A DNA stretch of 64,000 bases from Neomelitea salexigens DSM 19753 (GTDB lineage Bacteria > Pseudomonadota > Gammaproteobacteria > Pseudomonadales > Spongiibacteraceae), in the NCBI RefSeq assembly GCF_000422345.1, contig NZ_AULP01000002.1, forward strand, positions 372,001 to 436,000. The letters are read 5' to 3'. This document shows positions 29,045 to 37,457 of the stretch, piece by piece. The notes beneath the pieces are model-generated. The model saw nothing but the letters and a program-made list of their open reading frames with translations, was not told the DNA's origin and ran no database searches. The position numbers and the translations under genes are program-made. Positions within the stretch are counted from its first letter, which is position 1. The number at the start of each line of letters is the position of its first letter.

Positions 29045-30421
29045 TTAGTTACCCAAGCGGCGCAGGGCACCGTTGGTTAAATAGCGGTTGTAAATATCGT
29101 GATCGTTCACCCGCATTCGGTGGCCGCCAGAGATTTCTGCCAGCTGTTCTATACGGGTCATTTTTCCGGTCTGCACATCGAAAGCGTGAACATGGCACCA
29201 CGACCAATAGGGGTGCTTACCGTCCATTACCCGGCGGTCGCCGTCCTCGTATAGCCCATAGGCACCATCGAAGGAACGGAATAGATCGCCGCGCCGGTCA
29301 AAGGTGACCATGCCCAGCGGCAACTGGGTGCGCGCATCAAACCACACCCGTTTAACGCCAACGGGTGCGCGCGGGAAGCCAGTGGGCTTGGCATCAACGG
29401 CAATGGCCTCTGGGACCAATTCCACGTCGGTATCCCAGAAGGTTTCTCCCTGTGGGCCGCCATGGGTGTTGTGCGACCAGTCTTCACTTTGCGAGGCCCA
29501 GCCACCGCTGACGGCGGCCAGCATGGGTCCGCGCCACACCACTTTGTAGTCGCCCCAGGTGTGCAGGGGGTCACCCGCCGCCCACGCGTCGGACAGGTAT
29601 AACGAGGAACCCGGTACCAACGGTTCAAAGCGCTGATCGGTGGGGAAGCGACGAATACGTTTAAAATCGGGAATATAGCCGTATAACTCGGGAAATTTGT
29701 TTTGGTCGTAGTGCCAAATATTCAAGAAAGACGTGCCGCGCACGCTGTCTGGCGCCGTGAAAAAGACACTCTGATAGCGCAGCTTGTCTTCGTGGCCCTT
29801 CCAGTAAACGCCGGGCAGTACCAAACGCCCCGTCGGCGCATATTCAGCCCAGCCATTTTCGTAGCCGTAGCTGACTTTGCCATCGCGGTTGAGGTCGTAT
29901 TCGCGGATCGCATAGAACGAAGCATCGTGTCGCCCCCAGCTTAACGTTAGGCCGGCAAAAAGCTCCACACCGGTCTTGGCATCGGGAAAGGGCAAGCCAC
30001 CAATCCAGGGTTTGCCGTCGGCCGTCACAACATTGCCATTGTCGTCAAAGCGCGCTTGGCCGCGGTGGCGAAAGCTCGCTTCCATATATTCCCATGGGCT
30101 CAGCTTCATCACATCGCGAGTGGTCTCACGCAATCTCAGGCGACGCCCCATGTCTTTGACTTGCATGTACTTCACCGGCTCGAGAAGGTCTTTTACCAGC
30201 TCGACATTACCGGCGTCGATCACATCACCGGCCTTGAGCTTGCCGCCGGTATATTGCTCTATCGACAGCAACTCCTCTGGATACGCCGCCGCATAATCAC
30301 CGTGTTTTTCCATTGCCGCCCAAGCCGGCATAAGCAGGCCCGCACCGACAAAACCTGAGCCTACACGCAAAAATTCACGCCGGGAAAACTGTCGGTCAAA
30401 CCGCCTGATATGAAAACTCAT
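29045..30421 (-). CDS. Tat-exported DUF1329 protein (copy 1)
   Basis: A 458-residue DUF1329 protein. The N terminus has a twin-arginine signal: SRREFLRVG, then a hydrophobic stretch GSGFVGAGLLMPAWA. The body carries DUF1329 features such as PEELLSIE, YMQVKDMGRRLRL, SFLNIWHYDQNKFPELYGYI and LYLSDAWAAGDP. I recall the family having a LolA/LolB-like fold, which would suit carrying a lipid-like molecule through the periplasm; this is inference. I chose the ATG at 30421 (GAGGA 8 bp upstream) because the longer reading frame would run back into a terminator. It is a paralogue of the protein at 33390-34769. Confidence 0.88.
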   Translation of the reverse strand: MSFHIRRFDRQFSRREFLRVGSGFVGAGLLMPAWAAMEKHGDYAAAYPEELLSIEQYTGGKLKAGDVIDAGNVELVKDLLEPVKYMQVKDMGRRLRLRETTRDVMKLSPWEYMEASFRHRGQARFDDNGNVVTADGKPWIGGLPFPDAKTGVELFAGLTLSWGRHDASFYAIREYDLNRDGKVSYGYENGWAEYAPTGRLVLPGVYWKGHEDKLRYQSVFFTAPDSVRGTSFLNIWHYDQNKFPELYGYIPDFKRIRRFPTDQRFEPLVPGSSLYLSDAWAAGDPLHTWGDYKVVWRGPMLAAVSGGWASQSEDWSHNTHGGPQGETFWDTDVELVPEAIAVDAKPTGFPRAPVGVKRVWFDARTQLPLGMVTFDRRGDLFRSFDGAYGLYEDGDRRVMDGKHPYWSWCHVHAFDVQTGKMTRIEQLAEISGGHRMRVNDHDIYNRYLTNGALRRLGN

Positions 30422-30437
30422 ACAACATCCTCGCGGT

Positions 30438-30464
30438 AAAAAAGCCGGCGACAAAGTCGCCGGC
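30438..30464 (-). terminator. intrinsic terminator inside the catabolic cluster
   Basis: GCCGGCGAC / GTCGCCGGC arms with a TTT loop are followed by TTTTTT on the minus strand. It lies after the DUF1302 gene and ends only 16 bp before the next start codon, leaving no room for a promoter between them. Readthrough may set the level of the downstream genes. Confidence 0.9.
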
Positions 30465-30502
30465 AAGGTCCCATTACTTCCTGAGGGTGGGGGTAGGGTT
30501 CG

Positions 30503-32419
30503 CTAGAATTGGTAGGCTACGCGCAGACCAAATTCATCGGCCCAGTCCACGGTTTGCATGATATTTTCATTCTCGTTGGCGCCATCAACGTAGCCGTCCA
30601 TGTGGTTGTAGAACATTTCTATGTTCCAGTTACCAGAGGGCTTCCATTTCAGTGCCGGCTGCACAAACAAGCCGCCGCGCGTGTCATACAACACCGACAA
30701 ATCTGCTCGCCATACCAAGCCAGGGAAGGGCTGCTGAAGGGCGAGTACCAGGCCGTTCCAGCCACCATCCACACCTTTAGGCGTGTTGTTGACCGTGCCG
30801 CCCATACCACTTAAGTGGCGGCCAAACAGATCGCTCTCACTGCGATGCATCCACTGGAAAACCATGTAGGTGGCAGGGAAGCTGCGGCTGAAGCGCTGAT
30901 ATTTTTCTAATACCAGAGCAGTCACGTATTCATCTTCAACAATGTATTCCTGCCCCAGGTCGATAGGGGTAAAGGTTTTATCCGGCGTGAAGGAAACCTC
31001 GAAGTTCAGAATCAACTGATCCGTCCAGCTGCCGGGCTCGCCACTGAATACATAGCTGATACCGGTGCCGAAAACATCCTCGCGGTGGTAGGTGCGCTCA
31101 ATGTGACCGCGCAGACCGCCGCCGCCCTGACCAGACAGCGGGTTATTCAGGAAACCACCCGTCAGGATGAAGAACAGATCGAGCTCTTCTTTTGCCGCAT
31201 CAATGCCCTGAACCGGCCGTGCCAACAGCAACTGCGATGCGGGGAAGTCGGTAACAATGTTGTTCAGACCTTCGGTGCCGTCGAGGCGCGCCATCCCCGC
31301 ATAGGTAAACCACTCCTCTGCACTCCATACCCCGGTGGGGTCCACTTCAAGCGGCGTTTCGGCAAGAATAGCACCGGAGCCGGGTAGGCCTGGAGCATCG
31401 CGGTTCACACCAGACTTAGTCCAGCGCACAACCCCGTCGGGGTTGTAGCGGTTGGTATACATAAACTGCAGACCAAAGTCGCCAAGAAAGCCTTTCAAGC
31501 GAAAACCGCTATTCACTTCTTCGTCAACACTGCTGTAGCGATCGTGCACGGTAAACTGTGAAGGGATCACGTTGTAGGGCGTGTTCGGGTTGCCGTAAAT
31601 GGTCGGCTGAAAGCTCTGCGCAAACATGTCCAGTTCCCAGTTGGAATTCAGCTGGTAGGACACGCGGATGGCTGGCGAGGCGATACGCTCATCGGCGTAC
31701 TCCTCGGAAGCGAAATCGAAGATCGAGTGACGGCGCAAATCCAAGCCGTTGGCCACGTCGAATACCCGGAAGAACAAGGCCTGCCCCCAGGCAATTTGCT
31801 GGTTACCGGCGCGCACTAATAGCGGCCCGTTCTGATAGTCCAGGTACAGCGACGGAAAGTCGACCATGTAGTTGTCGCCAGCGATCTCCAGCGGATTCTG
31901 TTCACCGCCGTTTTCAAAGTCGTCGTACTCGAAATAATTGGGTTCGCCATAGAGGTAACCCGCGGCGTTGCTGTTCACCGAGTCCGGATCAAATTCATCG
32001 TATTCGGCTGCGTCAAAGATGCCGCGCAGCTTTGCCGTCGCTGACCAGTTGTCACTAAACTTGAGCTGCAGGGTGCTCTCTAAACGCACCTGGCTGTGAT
32101 TAAAATCGTTGTCGGCCGGAACACCGTTGCGCGTCGCGGTATCCGAGATCGGCGCACTGATAGGAATGGGCAAATTCAGGCCGAGCAGCGTACCCACGTT
32201 GAGGCCACCGTTACGCTCAACCTCCTTGCCATTAAAGAGGTTACCGCGCTGGTTGTAGGGGTTTTCGTCACTTACCGTTTTGGCAGCCAGCTCTACACGA
32301 ATCAAACCACTAAGGCTGTAGTCGACACCCAGCAGCTCACCACTGGCCGACCACGATGGACTAGACAGTGCCATCGCCGTTGTGGCGAGAGCCCAATTAA
32401 GCCGATTATTATTTTTCAT
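30503..32419 (-). CDS. DUF1302 outer-membrane protein
   Basis: A 638-residue DUF1302 protein. The signal peptide ends near SPSWSA, then come beta-strand-rich segments with aromatic alternation such as LIRVELAAKTV, FNHSQVRLESTLQLKFSD and NWELDMFAQSFQP, ending DEFGLRVAYQF with terminal Phe, as in outer-membrane barrels. DUF1302 genes are usually found beside DUF1329 and RND/MMPL genes in bacteria that use hydrophobic compounds. It may be the outer-membrane channel for such a compound (inference). GGAGA precedes the ATG. It is followed by a strong terminator. Confidence 0.87.
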   Translation of the reverse strand: MKNNNRLNWALATTAMALSSPSWSASGELLGVDYSLSGLIRVELAAKTVSDENPYNQRGNLFNGKEVERNGGLNVGTLLGLNLPIPISAPISDTATRNGVPADNDFNHSQVRLESTLQLKFSDNWSATAKLRGIFDAAEYDEFDPDSVNSNAAGYLYGEPNYFEYDDFENGGEQNPLEIAGDNYMVDFPSLYLDYQNGPLLVRAGNQQIAWGQALFFRVFDVANGLDLRRHSIFDFASEEYADERIASPAIRVSYQLNSNWELDMFAQSFQPTIYGNPNTPYNVIPSQFTVHDRYSSVDEEVNSGFRLKGFLGDFGLQFMYTNRYNPDGVVRWTKSGVNRDAPGLPGSGAILAETPLEVDPTGVWSAEEWFTYAGMARLDGTEGLNNIVTDFPASQLLLARPVQGIDAAKEELDLFFILTGGFLNNPLSGQGGGGLRGHIERTYHREDVFGTGISYVFSGEPGSWTDQLILNFEVSFTPDKTFTPIDLGQEYIVEDEYVTALVLEKYQRFSRSFPATYMVFQWMHRSESDLFGRHLSGMGGTVNNTPKGVDGGWNGLVLALQQPFPGLVWRADLSVLYDTRGGLFVQPALKWKPSGNWNIEMFYNHMDGYVDGANENENIMQTVDWADEFGLRVAYQF

Positions 32420-32440
32420 CTCGCTTCTCCGAGGCTATTT

Positions 32441-33388
32441 TTAAAGAGAAATTTTGATCACTTTGGCTTGTTCACCGACGGCATAAAAAGCGTTACCGAG
32501 TACCGCGATATCGCTGTACCAGCTTTCTAAAAATGCGTCGTGATTCAGTACCCGCGCCTGACTGCTGGTCGGCGAAATACTCAAGGCCTGACGAATTCCC
32601 GTCGCCACCGCCTTGCCATCCGCGCGGATGGCAACATCCATTAAGATGGCGTCGCTATTACTGGTAATGGCTTTCCAGCTTTCGCCGCCATCCCTGCTGC
32701 GCAATACCGTTCCGCTCTGGCCAACCGCATAGGCCAAACCGGTATCGCTGAGGGCGAGGCCAAACAGCGACGCTTCGCCGCTGTGCAGCGACTGCCAGCT
32801 TTTCCCAGCGTCATCGGAGCGCGCGACCATGCCAAACTCACCGACAATGTAAATGCGACCGCGCGCATCTATTGCTGCGTTATACACATGTGGCTGATAG
32901 TTCTGGCCGATCAGCGCCGGCCAATCGATCTGTGACTGCTGCCAACTGCGACCACCGTCTTGTGAACACAGCACCGCACCAAAAGCACCAGTGGCGACCG
33001 CCAGACCGAAGTCTCCCTGAGCGACGGCAAACAAGCGCTCTTTCACCGGCGCCTCGATCGCCTTCCAGCCGTCGCCGGCATTGTGAAAAATGCCGCCCTG
33101 CTGGCCCACAGCCAACAGGTTGCCCTGGCGCTCCGACACCGCCAGTAGCGCGCGACTATCACCAACATTGCTGTTGCTCTGCCACTGGCTACCGTCGCGG
33201 CTCTGCCACAAGCGGCCATTGCTACCCACGGCAAGCAAGCCGTCACTGCTGGTATTCACGCCGAAAAGCACATCGTGGGGATGACCTCGGTGTACCTGTT
33301 CACTGCTGGCTGCGGCGGCGGGCATCGCCCCCGCCGTCAGCAGCAGCGCACAAACCCCCGCGGCAACGCGGTTCTTAACGCTAGCCAT
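32441..33388 (-). CDS. YCF48-like beta-propeller protein, exported
   Basis: A 315-residue protein with a signal peptide (AGVCALLLTAGAMPAAAA) and repeated BNR/YCF48 motifs: SRDGSQWQ, SQDGGRSWQ, SDDAGKSWQ and SRDGGESWK at roughly 45-residue steps, giving a beta propeller in the periplasm. YCF48/HCF136 helps assemble photosystem II in cyanobacteria and plastids; in heterotrophs such proteins are regular partners of DUF1302/DUF1329/RND genes and their role is unknown. GGGAGG precedes the ATG at 33388; the longer frame would overlap the DUF1329 gene. One base separates it from that gene. Confidence 0.87.
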   Translation of the reverse strand: MASVKNRVAAGVCALLLTAGAMPAAAASSEQVHRGHPHDVLFGVNTSSDGLLAVGSNGRLWQSRDGSQWQSNSNVGDSRALLAVSERQGNLLAVGQQGGIFHNAGDGWKAIEAPVKERLFAVAQGDFGLAVATGAFGAVLCSQDGGRSWQQSQIDWPALIGQNYQPHVYNAAIDARGRIYIVGEFGMVARSDDAGKSWQSLHSGEASLFGLALSDTGLAYAVGQSGTVLRSRDGGESWKAITSNSDAILMDVAIRADGKAVATGIRQALSISPTSSQARVLNHDAFLESWYSDIAVLGNAFYAVGEQAKVIKISL

Positions 33389-33389
33389 A

Positions 33390-34769
33390 TCAGCCTCCCA
33401 GGCGCTGCATCGCTTGCACGGTGAGGTACTTGTTGTACACGTCGACATCGCCGGGATTGAAGTTGGTCTTGTAACCGCCCGTTACGCCCTTGGCCTGTAC
33501 AAAACGGCTCATGCGGTTGGACTGCACGTCGTGGCTGTGAACACTGGACCAAGACCACGCGGGGTTGGCGCCGTCCATATTGGTCATCTTGTCGTTCGAC
33601 TGCTGCGCGTAATGCGGCTCAAACGACTTCCAGATTTCACCGCGACGGTCGTAGGTCACATAGGCGACATACATTTGGTTGCGCACATCGATCCATACAC
33701 GGCGCTTACCCACGGGCGCACGCGCATAGCCGGTTGGCTCCGACTCCAGCACGATGCACTCCGGCACCAGTTCCATGTAGGTGTCGAAGAAGGTCTGATC
33801 TTTAGGGCCACCGTGCACGGGTTTTTCCCAGTTGTCGTGATGGCCACCGTGGAAATTGCGCGGACCGATGCAACCCAGCATTGGCTGGCGACCGACAATT
33901 TTGTAGTTGCCCCAGGTTTGCAGCGGGTCACCGGCCGCCCAGGCATCTGACAGGAACAGAGTGATACCCGGTACCAGCGGCTCAAAACGCTGGTTAGTGG
34001 GGAACTGCCTTACCCGGCGGAAAGCGGGGATATAACCGTGCAGTTCTGGGAATTTACGCTGATCGTAATGCCAAATGTTCAGGAACGAGGTACCGGCACT
34101 GTCGTTGGGCGCGGTGAAGAATACCGACTGGTAGCGCAGCAGGTCTTCTTTGCCCTTCCAAACCTGACCGTCGGCACGTGACGTAGTATTCAGCTCACTC
34201 CATACAAAGTCGTACTGGTAAGACAGACTGCCGTTGTTGTCGATATCCCAGTCGCGCACTGCGTACTGCGACCAGTCGTGACGACCCCAGCTCATCGTTA
34301 GGTTGTACTGCGCCTCAACACCATTCTTGGGCTCGGGGAAGGGGTTACCGCCGATCCAGGGCTTGCCGTCTTTCGTCCACACGTTGCCGTCGCTGTCCAG
34401 CACTGCCTTACCCTTATTGCGCAGGGTGGCCTCGAGGTATTCAGCGGGGTAGAGCTGCGTAATATCTTTTACCGGTTCAACAATGTGAATACGGCGACCC
34501 ATGGTTTTTACTTGCATATACGCAACGGGGTCGAGCAAGTGCTTCACATGTTCAACGTTATCGGCGGTAATCACATCGCCCGGTTTGATCTTGCCTTTGG
34601 TTTGCATCTCGATAGACAGCAGTTCATCGGGATAGGCCTTACTCATGTCAGCGCCGTTGGCGATCAGTGGCCACAGCGGCGCAATCACGCCCGCTGCACC
34701 AATACCTTTAACGGTTTTTTCCAGGAAACTGCGACGGCTAAAGTCAGTATCGTATTTTTTAATATGCAT
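33390..34769 (-). CDS. Tat-exported DUF1329 protein (copy 2)
   Basis: A 459-residue DUF1329 protein. A twin-arginine motif SRRSFLEK is followed by a hydrophobic segment GIGAAGVIAPLWPLIANGA. It shares with copy 1 the segments PDELLSIE, YMQVKTMGRRIHI, SFLNIWHYDQRKFPELHGYI and FLSDAWAAGDPLQTWG, so the two are clear paralogues. GGAGG lies before the ATG. The gene sits between the RND transporter (59 bp) and the YCF48 gene (1 bp), so it belongs to that transport unit. It probably acts in the periplasm or at the outer membrane. Tat export implies it is folded before export, perhaps with a cofactor. Confidence 0.9.
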   Translation of the reverse strand: MHIKKYDTDFSRRSFLEKTVKGIGAAGVIAPLWPLIANGADMSKAYPDELLSIEMQTKGKIKPGDVITADNVEHVKHLLDPVAYMQVKTMGRRIHIVEPVKDITQLYPAEYLEATLRNKGKAVLDSDGNVWTKDGKPWIGGNPFPEPKNGVEAQYNLTMSWGRHDWSQYAVRDWDIDNNGSLSYQYDFVWSELNTTSRADGQVWKGKEDLLRYQSVFFTAPNDSAGTSFLNIWHYDQRKFPELHGYIPAFRRVRQFPTNQRFEPLVPGITLFLSDAWAAGDPLQTWGNYKIVGRQPMLGCIGPRNFHGGHHDNWEKPVHGGPKDQTFFDTYMELVPECIVLESEPTGYARAPVGKRRVWIDVRNQMYVAYVTYDRRGEIWKSFEPHYAQQSNDKMTNMDGANPAWSWSSVHSHDVQSNRMSRFVQAKGVTGGYKTNFNPGDVDVYNKYLTVQAMQRLGG

Positions 34770-34828
34770 CGTTTACCTCCGGGGGGAACCCTTGATTATC
34801 TTTTTATTGATTGTCGGTCAGCTCAGGC

Positions 34829-37288
34829 TCAGCTGACCGCCTCGGCCCTGATTGCAGCGCGTTGCTGAACGGCTGCGCGCTCGTCTTCTTCTAAAAGTTT
34901 GCTAATGTCCATACCCTCGCCCAAGACCAGAATGTCTTTGCTGGACACGAATTTCGGCTTCATTACCCACACCAACAACGGCAGCACCACCAATGCGATC
35001 ACCATGTTGATCAGCATCACCAGCACCAGTAGCAAGCCCATGTCGGCCAGGAATTTCAGGCCGGATAGGAAGTACCAGGGAAGAATGCCCAGCAGCATGA
35101 TGCTGGCAGTGAACATAATGGCCTTACCGGTAGTGGTCAGCGCGGAGGTGATGGCCACGCCATAGTCCTCACACTCGTGATATTCCTCACAGATACGACT
35201 GAGCAGATAGATGCCGTAATCGATACCCACACCGACACCAATGGCAGCAACCATCAGCGAGTTGATGTCCAGACCAATGCCCATGAACGACATGCTGGTG
35301 GTCAAAATCATGTTGGACAGGTTAACCGGGATCAGCAGCACCACACCGGCAACCACCGAGTGATAGGCATAGCTCGACACTGCCAAAATGACCAGGTTGA
35401 GCAAACCCATAATCAACCAGTGATAACGCTCTACCACATGGTTAATGGCCTGCTGGATAGCGATGGTGCCGCTGCCGAGGCGCACAGTGAAAGCGTCGTG
35501 GTCTGCACCCACTTGCTCCACGGCCGCCCGCGCGGCCGCCAGCGCGTTGTCGACGGTGTCTTGTTTGTTATCGGCATACCAAAAGGACACAGTGGAGTTT
35601 TGCAATTCAAAGTCCACGACATTCGAGAACGCTTTGGGGCTGGTTCCCATCAGTACTGCCGACGCCGCAGCGTTAGCAGCTCGGTCGTTATTGTCCAGCG
35701 GCAACCACTTGCTGTGGCCACCGGAGATCAGCCGGTTGGCATCCATTAAGTAGTCGGCAAAAGACAGCGTCGCCCGCGGCGCGTGCTCGCCCGACTCCAT
35801 AATCGATTGCAGCTGCAACATCGTTGCCACCGCATCGGCTTGTTTGGCCACGCGATCGCTACCGCTGTCGCCCTTCGCCTCCAGGATCACTTCGAGCGTA
35901 TTCACACCGGGGAAGTGATTATTGATCTGGGCCACCGATACGTTGTACTCGGAGTCCTCCCACAACAGGTTGCTGCCCTCCACCGGGTTACCGATCTGGA
36001 TACGCATCGAGTGGTACAGCGAGAACACACCCACCGCGATCACCACAATCATGGTGTAGGGAGCAATACGACCTTGGGACAAGCGGGAAATACTGGCTAG
36101 TGCTGCTTTCACCTTGCCGTGGAAACCACCGGAATGATCGCTGACAATCTTTTTCAAGTTGCGCGGCTCAGGCAGCACTGACAGCAACAGCGGTGCAAGA
36201 AATACCCCAGTCGGCGCTAACATCATTGCCCAGAAACCGCAGAACAGCGCGAAGCGTTCCATTGCCGGAATCGGTGCGATAGAAATCAGGAAGATACCCG
36301 CTGCGTCGGTGATAATGCCCAGAATAGATGGCGCCATCATCACGCTGGTTGTTAAACCTGCGGCTTTTACCTTGTCGCCGAGTTGATCGAAAATTTCATA
36401 GAAACGCTCGGTGAACTGTACGCAGTGACTAAACGATCGCGCGATCAACAGCAGCGGCACAATCATCAACAATGGCTCGATCGGCATCTTCATCCAACCG
36501 GCAAAACCAAAACCCCAAATCGCGGCAACAATACTGGCAAATATCGGTGTAACAACGCCGGCCATGTTCTGCGTATAGAGCACCAGGGCGATGACCAATG
36601 CACTTAGAGTAATGGCGAAAATACCAATCATTTGATGCTGGTATTCATAGACCCAACCGGTCAGCGCTGGCTGGCCCGCCATGTAGACATCGTGATTTGC
36701 ATCCGTCGCATCATCGGCCAGTTTTTTAACAAAAGCGAAGGCCTCACCGTAGTCCAGGCGCTGCTCAATAAATGTTGCTGTCACCAATGTTGCAGTTTCG
36801 TCTTCTGAAATAAGAAACCGGCGTGCATTCGGCGACTTGCGAACATTGTCTTTAAATTGCTGCACTTCTTCGGGCGTTGCCGGTACCGAATCCCCCATCA
36901 AAGGTTGGGCATCAATACCGAAAGGCGTCGCCTCTGCGTAGCGCGCTTTTGCCGATGCAATCGATAGTATCTGGTCGTGATCCACCCCCGGCGACAAGTC
37001 AATGTCGCGAGTGAGATCCCAGACTTTCGACAGCGTTTCAGCATTGTATATATCGCCGTTTTTATTCTTCACCATCAAGGTGAATGTCAGTGGATTACCG
37101 AAATTCGGATGGTCCTTAAAAACATGAATAAACGGATCGTCCTTGGGAAGCAGGTCTGAAAAAATGGTTTCTAAACGAACATTTTTCAAACCGGCGGCAA
37201 AGAACAGGGTAATTGCGAGAAACAATATCGAAGCAATTATTCGGTGCTCAAGCACCGCCATTGCAATTCGGCCTCTTATATTATTCAT
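34829..37288 (-). CDS. RND superfamily (MMPL-type) transporter
   Basis: An 819-residue transporter of the RND/MMPL type with two repeated halves: one helix near residue 15, a periplasmic loop (about 35-220), five helices (about 225-395), a second helix near 410, a second loop (about 430-610) and a last five-helix block (about 625-780). The second block contains GIGLDINSLMVAAIGVGVGI, with the polar and Asp residues of the proton relay. It resembles exporters that move lipids or hydrophobic molecules (HpnN, MmpL), not tripartite drug pumps, and no adaptor protein is encoded nearby. AAGGA lies before the ATG. A 169-bp gap upstream holds the 17-bp shared element. Confidence 0.9.
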   Translation of the reverse strand: MNNIRGRIAMAVLEHRIIASILFLAITLFFAAGLKNVRLETIFSDLLPKDDPFIHVFKDHPNFGNPLTFTLMVKNKNGDIYNAETLSKVWDLTRDIDLSPGVDHDQILSIASAKARYAEATPFGIDAQPLMGDSVPATPEEVQQFKDNVRKSPNARRFLISEDETATLVTATFIEQRLDYGEAFAFVKKLADDATDANHDVYMAGQPALTGWVYEYQHQMIGIFAITLSALVIALVLYTQNMAGVVTPIFASIVAAIWGFGFAGWMKMPIEPLLMIVPLLLIARSFSHCVQFTERFYEIFDQLGDKVKAAGLTTSVMMAPSILGIITDAAGIFLISIAPIPAMERFALFCGFWAMMLAPTGVFLAPLLLSVLPEPRNLKKIVSDHSGGFHGKVKAALASISRLSQGRIAPYTMIVVIAVGVFSLYHSMRIQIGNPVEGSNLLWEDSEYNVSVAQINNHFPGVNTLEVILEAKGDSGSDRVAKQADAVATMLQLQSIMESGEHAPRATLSFADYLMDANRLISGGHSKWLPLDNNDRAANAAASAVLMGTSPKAFSNVVDFELQNSTVSFWYADNKQDTVDNALAAARAAVEQVGADHDAFTVRLGSGTIAIQQAINHVVERYHWLIMGLLNLVILAVSSYAYHSVVAGVVLLIPVNLSNMILTTSMSFMGIGLDINSLMVAAIGVGVGIDYGIYLLSRICEEYHECEDYGVAITSALTTTGKAIMFTASIMLLGILPWYFLSGLKFLADMGLLLVLVMLINMVIALVVLPLLVWVMKPKFVSSKDILVLGEGMDISKLLEEDERAAVQQRAAIRAEAVS

Positions 37289-37431
37289 CTTGCCGGTCCT
37301 TCAAGATCGCGGAAAATTAGTCATTAATTTTCCCGCGTATTATTTTTTTTAACGTATCAACGAGAACGTGATTAGCAGTCAGATTAATCGCTTATTAAAA
37401 GGCCGGTAATGCCTATTCCCGACCCTTTTTC

Positions 37432-37448
37432 TGTTAATTTACGACAGC
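37432..37448. promoter_or_regulatory. 17-bp element, copy A (upstream of RND operon)
   Basis: The sequence tgttaatttacgacagc, 144 bp upstream of the RND start codon, is repeated exactly at 41763-41779, upstream of the acyl-CoA dehydrogenase operon. A shared operator for the AraC-type regulator is the simplest reading. A weak -10-like TAATAA lies at 37392-37397. Confidence 0.6.
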
Positions 37449-37457
37449 CTTTTCCGG

